Below, in pieces: positions 40,708 through 48,817 of a stretch of DNA of 52,894 nucleotides. Source of the stretch: DATKSG01 sp035531775 (GTDB lineage: Bacteria > Actinomycetota > Acidimicrobiia > Acidimicrobiales > UBA8190); contig DATKSG010000044.1 in NCBI GenBank assembly GCA_035531775.1, positions 1 through 52,894 on the forward strand, written 5' to 3'. Under the pieces are notes generated by a model. It worked only from the letters and a program-made list of their open reading frames with translations, ran no database searches and was not told where the DNA came from. Position numbers and translations under genes: made by a program. Positions within the stretch are counted from its first letter, which is position 1, and the number at the start of each line of letters is the position of its first letter.

Positions 40708-41819
40708 GCACCGACGCCCAGCGACCACGCACCTCGACACGCGACCACGAGGACCTGCGTCGTCGACTGGTCGCCTGGTTGGGCCTTCGGGTGGACGAGC
40801 CCGAGGTCTCTGCCTTGGCTGCTCCGGAGTCCAACGGCATGTCGAGCGAGACCCTGCTCTTCGACGCCACCTGGGGCACCGGCGACGAGCGTGCGGCCCA
40901 CCGGTGCGCCGCTCGCCTCAGCCCCGACCCCCTGGCCGCCCCGGTCTTCCCCGTCTATGACTTGGGACGGCAGTTCCGGGTCATGGCCCTGGTGGCAGCG
41001 CGCTCGGCGGTGCCGGTGCCGGCCACCATGTGGTGGGAGCCCGACGCCGGAGCGCTCGGGGCCCCATTCTTCGTCATGGAGCAGGTGGATGGCCTGGTGC
41101 CCCCGGACGTGATGCCCTATCCGTTCGGCTCCTGGCTGTCGGAAGCCGACCAACAAGACCAGCAAAAGCTCCAGGACTCGGCCCTGGCCACCCTGGCCGA
41201 GCTGCACGGCGCCCGTATCGGGCCGCACGACACGGCGTTCTTGGAGCTCGACTGCCCGGGCGACAGCGCCCTGCGGCGCCACGTGGCCCACAGCGCCGCC
41301 TACTACGAGTGGGTGGTCTCCGACGGGGCCCGCTCGCCGCTCATCGAGCGCGGCCTGGCCTGGATCGATGCCCACTGGCCGGCGCACGAAGGCCCCAGCA
41401 CCATCAGCTGGGGCGACGCCCGCATCGGCAACATGATGTTCCGCCATTTCAAGCCGGTGGCCGTGCTCGACTGGGAGATGGCGGCCACCGGCCCGCGCGA
41501 GGTGGATCTCGGATGGATGATCTACCTCCACCGCTTCCTCGACGACATAGCGTTGCAGGCCGGGCTGCCCGGAATGCCCGGGTTCATGCGGCTCGACGAT
41601 GCCGTGGCCACCTACGAGGCGGCGGCCGGCGTCGAGGTGCGCAACATCGGCTTCTACACGTTCTACGCCGCCCTGCGCCACGCCATAGTCATGAGCAGGG
41701 TGGCCCGGCGCCAGGTGCTCTTCGGCGAGATGTCCATGCCCGAAGACCCCGACGACATGATCATGCACCGATCCACGCTCGAGGAGATGCTGGCCGGCAC
41801 CTACTGGTCCAGGTTCTGA
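40704..41819 (+). CDS. APH-family phosphotransferase (kinase-like)
   Basis: A 371-aa protein of the aminoglycoside-phosphotransferase / choline-kinase-like group. The N-lobe glycine region is APESNGMSSETLLFDATW, then VPATMWWEPDAGALGAPFFVME hinge pieces, catalytic loop SWGDARIGNMMF (Trp replaces the usual His of HGD, Asp and Asn kept) and metal-binding VLDWEMA. GTG 40704 overlaps the preceding stop by 4 nt. Actinobacterial relatives are often encoded with acyl-CoA dehydrogenases and probably phosphorylate hydroxylated acyl or steroid intermediates rather than antibiotics. It ends the KstR-box operon; 19 bp overlap the convergent phosphatase gene. Confidence 0.88.
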   Translation: MSTDAQRPRTSTRDHEDLRRRLVAWLGLRVDEPEVSALAAPESNGMSSETLLFDATWGTGDERAAHRCAARLSPDPLAAPVFPVYDLGRQFRVMALVAARSAVPVPATMWWEPDAGALGAPFFVMEQVDGLVPPDVMPYPFGSWLSEADQQDQQKLQDSALATLAELHGARIGPHDTAFLELDCPGDSALRRHVAHSAAYYEWVVSDGARSPLIERGLAWIDAHWPAHEGPSTISWGDARIGNMMFRHFKPVAVLDWEMAATGPREVDLGWMIYLHRFLDDIALQAGLPGMPGFMRLDDAVATYEAAAGVEVRNIGFYTFYAALRHAIVMSRVARRQVLFGEMSMPEDPDDMIMHRSTLEEMLAGTYWSRF

Positions 41820-44239
41820 CGTTTGGTCGGCACCGACCGCAGGGCCACCACCGCCAGGTCGTCGCCCAACTGGCCGCCGCTGAAGGCCAGCACCGAGGAA
41901 GCCACGCCGTCCACCATGCCCCGGGCGTCGCGCCCTGATTCGGCCCGCACCACGTCGGCCAGACGGGCATCGCCGAAGAACATGTCGAGGCCGTGGCCAA
42001 GCGGCGAACGCGCCTCGGTGGCGCCGTCGGTAACCATCACCATGGCGTCACCGGGGCCCAGGCGGAGGTGTCGGGCCCGGAAGCTGGCCGTCGGTATGAC
42101 ACCGAGCAGCGGGCCGTGGCAGTCGACCTCCTCGACATGATCGCCGCGCAGCACCAGCGGCGCAGGGTGGCCTGCCGAGATGACTTGCAGATCGATGCCG
42201 TCCTCATGCGGTGTCAGCTCGGCGTACACCATGGTGCAGAACCACTCCGAGCCGGTCGTCTCGTCGAGCGTGGCGTTGACGGCGGCCACCACCGCAGCCG
42301 GGGCGAGGCCGGCGCGCGCCGCCACCCGGGCCCCGTGGCGGACCTGGGCGGTCAGGGCGGCGGCGGCCGGCCCGCTGCCCGACACGTCGCCGATGACCAG
42401 GACCCAGCGCTCGTCGCCCAGGGGGAAGAGGTCGTAGAAGTCGCCGCCGACATCGACGCCCTTGGTGGCGGGGTGGAAGACGGCGGCCACGTCCACGCCC
42501 GTCACCTCCGGCAGCATGGGCGGCAGGAGGCTGGCTTGTAGGGCACGCGCCACTTCGACCCGCCGCTGGTGCGCCAGGGCGTTGTCGATGGCCTGCGACG
42601 CTCGGCGACCGATCTCGGCGGCCAACTCGAGGTCGGCGGCGCCGTAGGGCTCCGAGCCCGCCAGGCGCATGAGGCCCAGCAGGCCCAAGGACTCGCCGCG
42701 CGCCGTGAGCGGCACGGCGATGCCCGACACGATGCCCAAGTCGCGCAGGATGCGCTCGTGCTCGTCGTCGATGGCGGCGTCGGTGGCCATGTCCATGCCG
42801 GGCCGGGGCAGGAGCATGGGCCCATCGGCCGCCGCCACCATGGTCAGCAGCACACTACGGGCCTCGTAGAAGTCGGCCGGGTCGCCGCTATCGAGCGCTA
42901 CGTCGATGGCGTGGTCACCATGGGCCATGGCCACCCGCCGCAGCGACCCGACCTCGTCCACCAGGTGCACCGAGGCCATGTCGGCCAGGCCCGGCACCAT
43001 CAGCCGGGCGGCGCGGCTGAGCGTAGGGCTGACCTCGAGCGAGGAGCCCAGGACGGCCGACACGTCGGCCAAGAAGGCGCTGTGACGAGCCGATTCGGCC
43101 CGGGCATGGCGGCGGCGGGACCGGTCGAGGGCTTGTGCCGCCTGCTGGGCCACCACCGAAAGGAAGTTGCGCTCCTCGGCCTCGAACTCCCGTTCCTCGT
43201 CGTAGCTGATGGCCAGGACGCCCAGAGCCTCGCCGCCCACCACCAGCGGCAAAACCGCCACCGCCCCCAGGGAGAGCTCGGCGTGGCGCAGGGCGTCGTA
43301 GGCCTCGAGCTCTGCGCGCGTCCCGAGCCACAGGCTCCTCCGGGTTCGCACGGCCTCGGGTCCGGGCAGGGCGGCGTCGAGGGCCATGTCGGCGAACGGG
43401 GTGGTATACACCGACGCCTCCCACTCCCGAAGCAGTCGCATCCGGTCGCCGTCGACCAGCCATATCATCCGGCCGGCCACCTCGTCACCGAGCTCCGGGC
43501 CGAGCTCCGATAACACCATTTCGGCCACTTGGTCGATGTCGAGGTCGTGCGACAGGGCCGACGTTATGGCCTGCAGCCGACCGAGGCGCTCGGCCGCCGC
43601 CTCGGCCCGGTCCCTGGCCTGTCGCTCGGCGTCGAAGAGCCGCACGCGCTCGAGGGCGCTGCCCAGGCGGTCGGCCACCAGAGTCAGCAACCGGGCGTCG
43701 CGCTCAGTGAAGTGGGCCTCCCCGTAGCTGTCGGCATGGAGCACCCCGAGCACACGATCACCGGAGGTGATGGGCACGGCCACCAGCGAGCGCACCTTGC
43801 TCTGGCGCAGGGTCTCCGATGCCACCTCGATGGCCGACAGGTCGTCGACCACCATGGCCCGGCGCTCGGCCAGCACCCGGCCGGCCATGCCGGCTCCCGG
43901 GCTGATGCGCACCTCGCGCCAGATCTCGTCCTGCAACCCAGTGGCCGCTCTGGCCACCAGATCCCCGGATTCGTCGGCCACCAGCACGGCCACGGCATCG
44001 GCACCGAAGACATGGCCGATACCGTTCAGAACGTCGCGCAGCAGTTCGTCGAATGCTTCTTTGGTGGTGGCGTCCTGGGCGTCGGCGCGGACCTGGAACC
44101 ACCACCGGGCCACGACCTCGCCCGCTTCGAGCGACAGGGCGTGCAGGAGGAAAAGCTGGTCCAGCTCGCGGCCGCCCAACTCACCTCCACCGACGCTGGT
44201 CGTGTCACCGGCCCCGGGGCCCGGCTCTGCGTCCGTCAT
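41801..44239 (-). CDS. Multi-GAF SpoIIE-type (PP2C) serine phosphatase
   Basis: An 812-aa cytoplasmic signalling protein: three GAF-type sensor domains at about residues 55-195, 230-385 and 395-560, followed by a SpoIIE/RsbU phosphatase domain at 590-805. The latter shows KGVDVGGDFYDLF, VIGDVSGSGPAAAALTA, TDGATEAR and GGQLGDDLAVV, containing the metal-binding aspartates. Such proteins dephosphorylate anti-sigma-factor antagonists in the general stress cascade. ATG 44239 is preceded by GGAGGGAGG, so an upstream start is unnecessary. No anti-sigma or antagonist gene is adjacent. Ligands of the GAF domains are unknown. Confidence 0.92.
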   Translation of the reverse strand: MTDAEPGPGAGDTTSVGGGELGGRELDQLFLLHALSLEAGEVVARWWFQVRADAQDATTKEAFDELLRDVLNGIGHVFGADAVAVLVADESGDLVARAATGLQDEIWREVRISPGAGMAGRVLAERRAMVVDDLSAIEVASETLRQSKVRSLVAVPITSGDRVLGVLHADSYGEAHFTERDARLLTLVADRLGSALERVRLFDAERQARDRAEAAAERLGRLQAITSALSHDLDIDQVAEMVLSELGPELGDEVAGRMIWLVDGDRMRLLREWEASVYTTPFADMALDAALPGPEAVRTRRSLWLGTRAELEAYDALRHAELSLGAVAVLPLVVGGEALGVLAISYDEEREFEAEERNFLSVVAQQAAQALDRSRRRHARAESARHSAFLADVSAVLGSSLEVSPTLSRAARLMVPGLADMASVHLVDEVGSLRRVAMAHGDHAIDVALDSGDPADFYEARSVLLTMVAAADGPMLLPRPGMDMATDAAIDDEHERILRDLGIVSGIAVPLTARGESLGLLGLMRLAGSEPYGAADLELAAEIGRRASQAIDNALAHQRRVEVARALQASLLPPMLPEVTGVDVAAVFHPATKGVDVGGDFYDLFPLGDERWVLVIGDVSGSGPAAAALTAQVRHGARVAARAGLAPAAVVAAVNATLDETTGSEWFCTMVYAELTPHEDGIDLQVISAGHPAPLVLRGDHVEEVDCHGPLLGVIPTASFRARHLRLGPGDAMVMVTDGATEARSPLGHGLDMFFGDARLADVVRAESGRDARGMVDGVASSVLAFSGGQLGDDLAVVALRSVPTKRQNLDQ

Positions 44240-44284
44240 CGCCTCCCTCCGCGCCGCTGATGGTACCGACAACCGGGCGGCCGG

Positions 44285-44785
44285 TCAGGTCCCGAGTGTC
44301 CGCCCGTCCATGCGGCGCAGCGGCTGGGCCAGGAGCTCGATCTGGATGCCGTCGGGGTCGGCAACGTAGATGGAGTCGGTGAGGCCGCGGTCGGGGCCCA
44401 GGTAGCCGACGCCTGATTGGTCGAGCCGGGCCCTCACCTGCTCCAGGTGGTCCTGATCCACCGAGATGGCCAAGTGTTGCACGGCGCCGTGGGCCTCCAC
44501 CGCCCTGGCCAGCTCCAGCCCCGGGAAGTCGAAGAAGGCCAGCAGGTTGTCATGGCCGATGTCGAGGAAGAAGTGGGTGGAGCCCGGGTAGTCCCGGTTC
44601 TCTATGACGTCCACCAGAGGGAAGCCCAGCACGTCGCGGTAGAAGGCGATGGTGGCTTCCACGTCGCTGCAGATGAAGGCCAGGTGGTGCACGCCCCGGC
44701 CAGCCGGGGCCGGCGAGCCCGGAGCGTCGCGATAGGTGCGCAGCAGGTGGTCGCGCCAGGCGGGGAAGTCCCTCGCATCGGTCAC
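44285..44785 (-). CDS. VOC (glyoxalase/dioxygenase-like) protein
   Basis: A 166-aa vicinal-oxygen-chelate fold protein with two beta-alpha-beta-beta-beta modules: GVHHLAFICSDVEATIAFYRDVLGFPL and later VQHLAISVDQDHLEQV, closing with YVADPDGIQIELL. His in the first strand, a His in the second and Glu in IELL fit a divalent metal site. GTG 44785 overlaps the acyl-CoA ligase stop by 4 nt. Reaction unknown: glyoxalase, dioxygenase or epimerase types are all possible. A longer upstream reading is a shadow of the ligase gene. Confidence 0.88.
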   Translation of the reverse strand: MTDARDFPAWRDHLLRTYRDAPGSPAPAGRGVHHLAFICSDVEATIAFYRDVLGFPLVDVIENRDYPGSTHFFLDIGHDNLLAFFDFPGLELARAVEAHGAVQHLAISVDQDHLEQVRARLDQSGVGYLGPDRGLTDSIYVADPDGIQIELLAQPLRRMDGRTLGT

Positions 44786-46395
44786 GGCGCCACCGTCCCG
44801 AACCGGCCCCGCAACACTTTCTTGTCGAACTTGCCCACGCTCGTCTTGGGCACCTCGTCGATCAGCTCCAGGTGCTCGGGCAGCTGCCATGGGGCGAACC
44901 CCGACGCCGCCAGGTGGGCGTGGAGCATCTCCAAGGTAACAGTGGCCCCGGGCCGGGGCACCACGCAGGCGAGAGGCCGCTCCTGCCAGCGGGCGTCGGG
45001 CACGGCGATGACGGCCGCCTCGGCCACCTCCTCCATGGCCATGATGGCCGCCTCCATGTCCACCGACGAAATCCACTCGCCCCCGGATTTGATGAGATCC
45101 TTGGTCCGATCGGCGATCACGAAGTAGCCGTCGGTGGAACCCACGGCCACGTCGCCGGTGCGGAACCAGCCGTCGTCGGTGAACTGCTCGGCCCCCTCCC
45201 CGCGGAAATAGGAGTCGGCCACCCACGGGCCGCGCACCAGCAGGTTGCCCATGCTCTGGCCGTCCCAGGGCACCTCGGCGCCGTCGTCGTCACGGATTGT
45301 CACGGCCACCCCCGGCAGTGGGAGGCCGGCTTGGCTGCGCACGGCCTCGTCCAGGCGCCGGTCGTCCCAGGTCCTCATCTTCTGCTTGGGCCAGGCCATC
45401 GACGCCAGCGGGGAGGTCTCGGTCATCCCCCAGGCCTGCACGATGTCGACGGCGAACTCGTTGCGGTAGCGCTCTATGAGCGACCGGGGCGGCTGGCTGC
45501 CGCCACAGGCCAGGTGACGAAGCGATGGGAGGCGACCGCCGCGCCGGGCCAGCTCGTCGGCCATGGACAGCCAGATGGTGGGCACACCGGCCGACACCGT
45601 CACCTCCTCGGCTAGCAGCAGGTCCACCAGGGCGGCCGGCTCCAGAGCGCCGGCCAGGAACACCTGCTTGGCGCCCACGGCGGTCGCTGCGTGAGGCATG
45701 CCCCAGGCGTTGGCATGGAACATGGGCACCACGGGCAGGACACAGTCGTCGGGGCCGATGCGCAAGCCGAGGCCCGAGGAGGCGCCCAGCGAGTGCAGGA
45801 AAGTCGAACGGTGGGTGGTGAGCACCCCCTTGGGCCTCCCCGTGGTCCCAGACGTGTAGCAGAGCCCGAGTGCAGTGGACTCGGGTATGTCGAGCGGCGC
45901 GTAGTGGTCGGGCTCGTCGGCCAGGAAGTCCTCGTAGGACACGAGGCCCGGCAGTGCCGAGTCGGGGACGTCGGCGCCGAGCACGATCACGTGCCGCACA
46001 CAGTCGAGGCCACCAATGGCGTGCACCTTCTCCAGCAGCGGCACCAGGTCGGGATCCACCAGGATCAACTGGTCCTCGGCATGGGAGATGATGTAGGCCA
46101 GGTCGTCAGGCGACAGGCGGAGGTTCAAGGTGTGCAGCACCCGCTTGGTACACGGCACGGCGAAGTAGCACTCGAGGTGGCGGTATCCGTTCCAGGCCAA
46201 GGTTGCCACCCGCTCGCCGGCGGCGAGGTCGACACGGTCCAGAGCGTGCATCAGCTGCATGGACCGCCGGGCGAAGTCGCCGTAGGTGTAGGAATGACGC
46301 TCGCCCGATGCCAGGCGCGTCACCACCTCGGTGTCGGCGAAGTGAGCCGGGGCGTTGGCGAACAGCAACCACGAGTTGAGTTGGGTATCCATCAT
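44782..46395 (-). CDS. AMP-dependent acyl-CoA synthetase
   Basis: A 537-aa adenylate-forming ligase of the medium/long-chain (AlkK-like) type. Core motifs: A3 YTSGTTGRPKG, A5 QAWGMTETSP, A7 GWFRTGDVA, A8 DRTKDLIKSGGEWIS and A10 KTSVGKFDKKVL with the catalytic lysine. It activates a carboxylic acid as acyl-AMP and then acyl-CoA. ATG 46395 overlaps the upstream hydrolase stop (ATGA). Hydrolase, ligase and VOC genes form one overlapping operon, suggesting that an ester is cleaved and the freed acid activated. It could serve as HIP-CoA ligase, but similarity to FadD3 is not obvious to me. Confidence 0.94.
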   Translation of the reverse strand: MMDTQLNSWLLFANAPAHFADTEVVTRLASGERHSYTYGDFARRSMQLMHALDRVDLAAGERVATLAWNGYRHLECYFAVPCTKRVLHTLNLRLSPDDLAYIISHAEDQLILVDPDLVPLLEKVHAIGGLDCVRHVIVLGADVPDSALPGLVSYEDFLADEPDHYAPLDIPESTALGLCYTSGTTGRPKGVLTTHRSTFLHSLGASSGLGLRIGPDDCVLPVVPMFHANAWGMPHAATAVGAKQVFLAGALEPAALVDLLLAEEVTVSAGVPTIWLSMADELARRGGRLPSLRHLACGGSQPPRSLIERYRNEFAVDIVQAWGMTETSPLASMAWPKQKMRTWDDRRLDEAVRSQAGLPLPGVAVTIRDDDGAEVPWDGQSMGNLLVRGPWVADSYFRGEGAEQFTDDGWFRTGDVAVGSTDGYFVIADRTKDLIKSGGEWISSVDMEAAIMAMEEVAEAAVIAVPDARWQERPLACVVPRPGATVTLEMLHAHLAASGFAPWQLPEHLELIDEVPKTSVGKFDKKVLRGRFGTVAP

Positions 46396-47336
46396 GGTGT
46401 GCTCTCCCCCTTGTCGTCGACGACCTGCGCAATGCGGCGCGCCCCACGGTCACCGAGCATGAGTGTGTAGTGGTTGGTGTCGTCCACCACCTCGTCGGCG
46501 AAGTCGTCCAGGAGCTGGCGCCACGGAGCCACGGCCGACTCGGGGAGCATCGGGGTGGGCTCGTTAAGGAGGTTGCGCGGAGCCCGCAACAAGGTGATCG
46601 GGCACGCCACGCTGCGCAGCGCATCCTCGATCAACGTCGGCTCGAGCACGTGCTGGGCTCCGTCGGCCCGCACGGCCTCGGCCCGGGCCCTCGAGCGCAG
46701 ACCCCCCGGCACCGGCTCGAGGTCGTAGACCAGGTACGCCTCCACCTCCGAGGACCACTCCTCGCCTACCGCCGGATGAGCCCGCCAGAAGTCGAAGTAG
46801 TCCTCCACGTTGGCGAAGACCTGGTCGAGGCGGGCAACGGCGGGGCCCAACACCGCGCTCAGCAGGGCGTCGGCGTCGATCCCGGGGGGGACCGGCACCG
46901 GGATGCCGCCGTCGGCCAGGACCAGGCGGGCCACCAGTTCGGGGCGGCGGGCTGCGAGCAGCACGGCCACATAGGCGCCCATCGACTCGCCGAGCACCAC
47001 CACCGGGGCCTCGGCGCTGCTCTCGATAACCGCGGCGCAGTCCTCGGCGTGCACCTGCATCCCGTAGGGCCCCGGCAGGTGATTGCTGGCGCCACGCCCT
47101 CGCAGATCGGGGGCGATCAGGGTGACTCCGGGCCCGACACGGCGGGCCACTGGCGCCAGCTGTATGCACGAGCCGGTGATCCCGTGCAGGCCCAGCACGG
47201 TGGACGGGCCATCCCCGAAGCGCGCCACGCGCAGGGCGCCGTCTCCCACGACGACATCGGTGAACCGTGGCTGTGATGCCTCGTCGACCACTCGCCTCCG
47301 ATCCGCTGTTGCTCGGTTGCTTTCCGTCGCAAGCAT
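46392..47336 (-). CDS. Alpha/beta-hydrolase
   Basis: About 314 aa. The oxyanion strand VLGLHGITGSCIQ, the nucleophile elbow LGESMGAYVA (Ser), an acid in the VDDTNH region and the His in NHYTLMLGD form a plausible catalytic triad. Esterase, lactonase or C-C hydrolase activity are all possible. The ATG at 47336 is chosen because GGGGGG lies 8 nt upstream; ATG 47342 and later GTGs are alternatives, and homology only begins near residue 20. It is the first gene of the hydrolase-ligase-VOC operon. Confidence 0.88.
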   Translation of the reverse strand: MLATESNRATADRRRVVDEASQPRFTDVVVGDGALRVARFGDGPSTVLGLHGITGSCIQLAPVARRVGPGVTLIAPDLRGRGASNHLPGPYGMQVHAEDCAAVIESSAEAPVVVLGESMGAYVAVLLAARRPELVARLVLADGGIPVPVPPGIDADALLSAVLGPAVARLDQVFANVEDYFDFWRAHPAVGEEWSSEVEAYLVYDLEPVPGGLRSRARAEAVRADGAQHVLEPTLIEDALRSVACPITLLRAPRNLLNEPTPMLPESAVAPWRQLLDDFADEVVDDTNHYTLMLGDRGARRIAQVVDDKGESTP

Positions 47337-47378
47337 CACCATCGCCCCCCGCGTTGTCAACCGCTCGCCGACGGCGAA

Positions 47379-47504
47379 GTGGTGCGGATCGAGGTGGCCG
47401 ACCAGGTAACCGGGGCTCGCCCCAAACTCTGGAGCGACAGCGGCTGGAGCCGGCAGGTGGACCGGTTGCGTCCGAGTGGGAACTACTTCGGCCCGAATCG
47501 GTAA
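47379..47504 (+). other. Possible small gene or 3' gene remnant
   Basis: The 306-bp gap between the hydrolase and rlmN contains an open stretch ending at TAA 47502-47504 with natural-looking residues (VVRIEVADQVTGARPKLW, then RLRPSGNYFGPNR) and G or C in about 83% of third positions over 48 codons read from 47361. From GTG 47379 it encodes 41 aa. A strong hairpin starts 20 bp after the stop. It may be the C-terminal end of a lost gene or a small protein. I recognise no family. Confidence 0.35.
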
Positions 47505-47523
47505 TGGGCGCCCGCACAGCTAA

Positions 47524-47558
47524 AGAGGGGAAGGTCGGCGTGGCCGGCCCTCCCCTCT
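47524..47558. terminator. Hairpin downstream of the possible remnant
   Basis: AGAGGGGAAGGTCGGC pairs with GCCGGCCCTCCCCTCT in 14 of 16 positions plus a wobble, with a very short loop. There is no T-run. It sits between divergent genes where no terminator would be expected, which supports a former plus-strand gene just upstream. About 84 bp of unassigned sequence, presumably the rlmN promoter, follow. Confidence 0.5.
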
Positions 47559-47642
47559 GGCCCCCGGGTACACCGCACGGTCGGCCCAATAGAAGTATCG
47601 GCGCGTCGAGGCTCATCCTTGAGCCGCCAGTAGCCTGGAATC

Positions 47643-48662
47643 GTGCCCGGGCTCTACGACATCGACCGCCAGGCACTGGCCGACCTGCTCGGCGACCAGC
47701 CGCCGTTCCGCATCGGGCAGGTATGGGACGGCCTGTACCGCCGTGGGATGGTGCCGGCCGAGATGACCGAGCTGCCTGGTGCGCTGCGCGGCGAGCTAAG
47801 CGCCACCCTTGTTCCGGCCCTGACCGAGCGGTCGATGCGCTCGAGCTCCGACGCCGAGACCGTCAAGTGGCTGTGGACGCTGCACGACGGCGCCCTCATC
47901 GAGACGGTCCTCATGCACTACGGACGGCGCAGCACGGTATGCGTGTCCTCGCAGGCGGGCTGCGCCATGCGCTGTCAGTTCTGCGCCACCGGCCAAGCCG
48001 GGTTCCAGCGCCATCTGTCGAGCGGTGAGATCGTGGAGCAGGTGATGACGGCCATGCGTGCGGCGCGGCCGCGGCGGCTCACCAACGTCGTCTTCATGGG
48101 CATGGGCGAGCCCATGTCGAACTACGACGCAGTCTGGTCGGCCATCGAGCGGCTGTGTGGCGATGTCGGGTTGTCGGCCCGCCACATCACGGTGTCCACC
48201 GTCGGGATCGTGCCCGGCATCGTGCGCCTGACGAGGGCGGGGCTTCCCGTCAACCTGGCCGTGTCCCTGCACGCGGCGAACGACACGTTGCGCGACGAGC
48301 TCGTGCCGGTCAACCGGCGCTACCCCCTCGCCGCCCTGGCCGAGGCCTGCGCCGCCTACGTGGCCACCACCCACCGCCGACTGTCGCTCGAGTGGGCGCT
48401 GATCGACGGCGTCAACGACCGGCCATCTGATGCCGAGGAGCTGGCCCGCTTCGCCCGTCCGCTTCGGGCGCATGTGAACCTCATCCCGCTCAACCCGACC
48501 CCCGGATACGGCGTGCTAGGCACGTCGCCCGCCGACGTGCTGCGCTTCAGGGCGCGCCTCGGTCGTCTGGGTGTGAATGCCACCGTGCGCTCGACGCGCG
48601 GCGTGGACATCGACGCCGCCTGCGGACAGCTGGCGGCCGGTGAGGCCCGTGGCCTAGCGTGA
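47643..48662 (+). CDS. rlmN: RlmN, 23S rRNA (adenine-C2)-methyltransferase
   Basis: A 339-aa radical-SAM enzyme methylating A2503 of 23S rRNA (and A37 of some tRNAs). The iron-sulfur motif CAMRCQFC gives Cys107, Cys111 and Cys114; GMGEPMSNYD is the SAM-binding strand; the second conserved cysteine that carries the methyl group is Cys327 (DAACGQL). YDIDRQALADLLG and RIGQVWDGLYRRG are the N-terminal tRNA/rRNA-binding helices. GTG 47643 starts it. It directly precedes the cobalamin riboswitch, but this reaction does not need B12. Confidence 0.96.
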   Translation: MPGLYDIDRQALADLLGDQPPFRIGQVWDGLYRRGMVPAEMTELPGALRGELSATLVPALTERSMRSSSDAETVKWLWTLHDGALIETVLMHYGRRSTVCVSSQAGCAMRCQFCATGQAGFQRHLSSGEIVEQVMTAMRAARPRRLTNVVFMGMGEPMSNYDAVWSAIERLCGDVGLSARHITVSTVGIVPGIVRLTRAGLPVNLAVSLHAANDTLRDELVPVNRRYPLAALAEACAAYVATTHRRLSLEWALIDGVNDRPSDAEELARFARPLRAHVNLIPLNPTPGYGVLGTSPADVLRFRARLGRLGVNATVRSTRGVDIDAACGQLAAGEARGLA

Positions 48663-48792
48663 CACCGCCCCGGTCGGTGCCGGGGCGGTGTAGATCACAG
48701 CGAAGTCCGGTGCGATCCCGGCGCTGTCCCGCAACGGTGATGCTCCCCCCGGAGACGAGCCCGGCCGCCTTGGCCTGCGCCGACGAATAGTC
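48663..48792 (+). promoter_or_regulatory. Cobalamin (B12) riboswitch
   Basis: The leader of btuC contains the hallmarks of the cobalamin element: a GGTGCC-bearing stem (CACCGCCCCG at 48663-48672 pairing with CGGGGCGGTG at 48681-48690), the core GCGAAGTCCGGTGCGATCCC followed by GCGCTGTCCCGCAACGGTGA, and the B12-box-like GGAGAC...CCCGGCC at 48751-48766. It ends about 25 bp before the btuC ATG, so it probably represses translation or transcription of the transporter when cobalamin is bound. The first stem could also end rlmN transcription. Confidence 0.9.
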
Positions 48793-48817
48793 CTCGGAGA
48801 AGGGCGGTTCGGATCTC

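Noticed and set aside
40704..41819. Annotation as aminoglycoside resistance gene
   Set aside because: The family is broad, the catalytic loop is WGD instead of HGD, and the operon context is metabolic.
44782..46395. Acyl-CoA ligase considered as FadD3 (HIP-CoA ligase)
   Set aside because: The sequence looks more like AlkK-type ligases, it is 20 kb from the ipd genes and has no operator of either regulon.
48663..48690. The 10-bp stem after rlmN as a simple terminator
   Set aside because: The stem carries GGTGCC and continues into the conserved cobalamin-riboswitch core, so it is better explained as part of the aptamer, though it may also help terminate.
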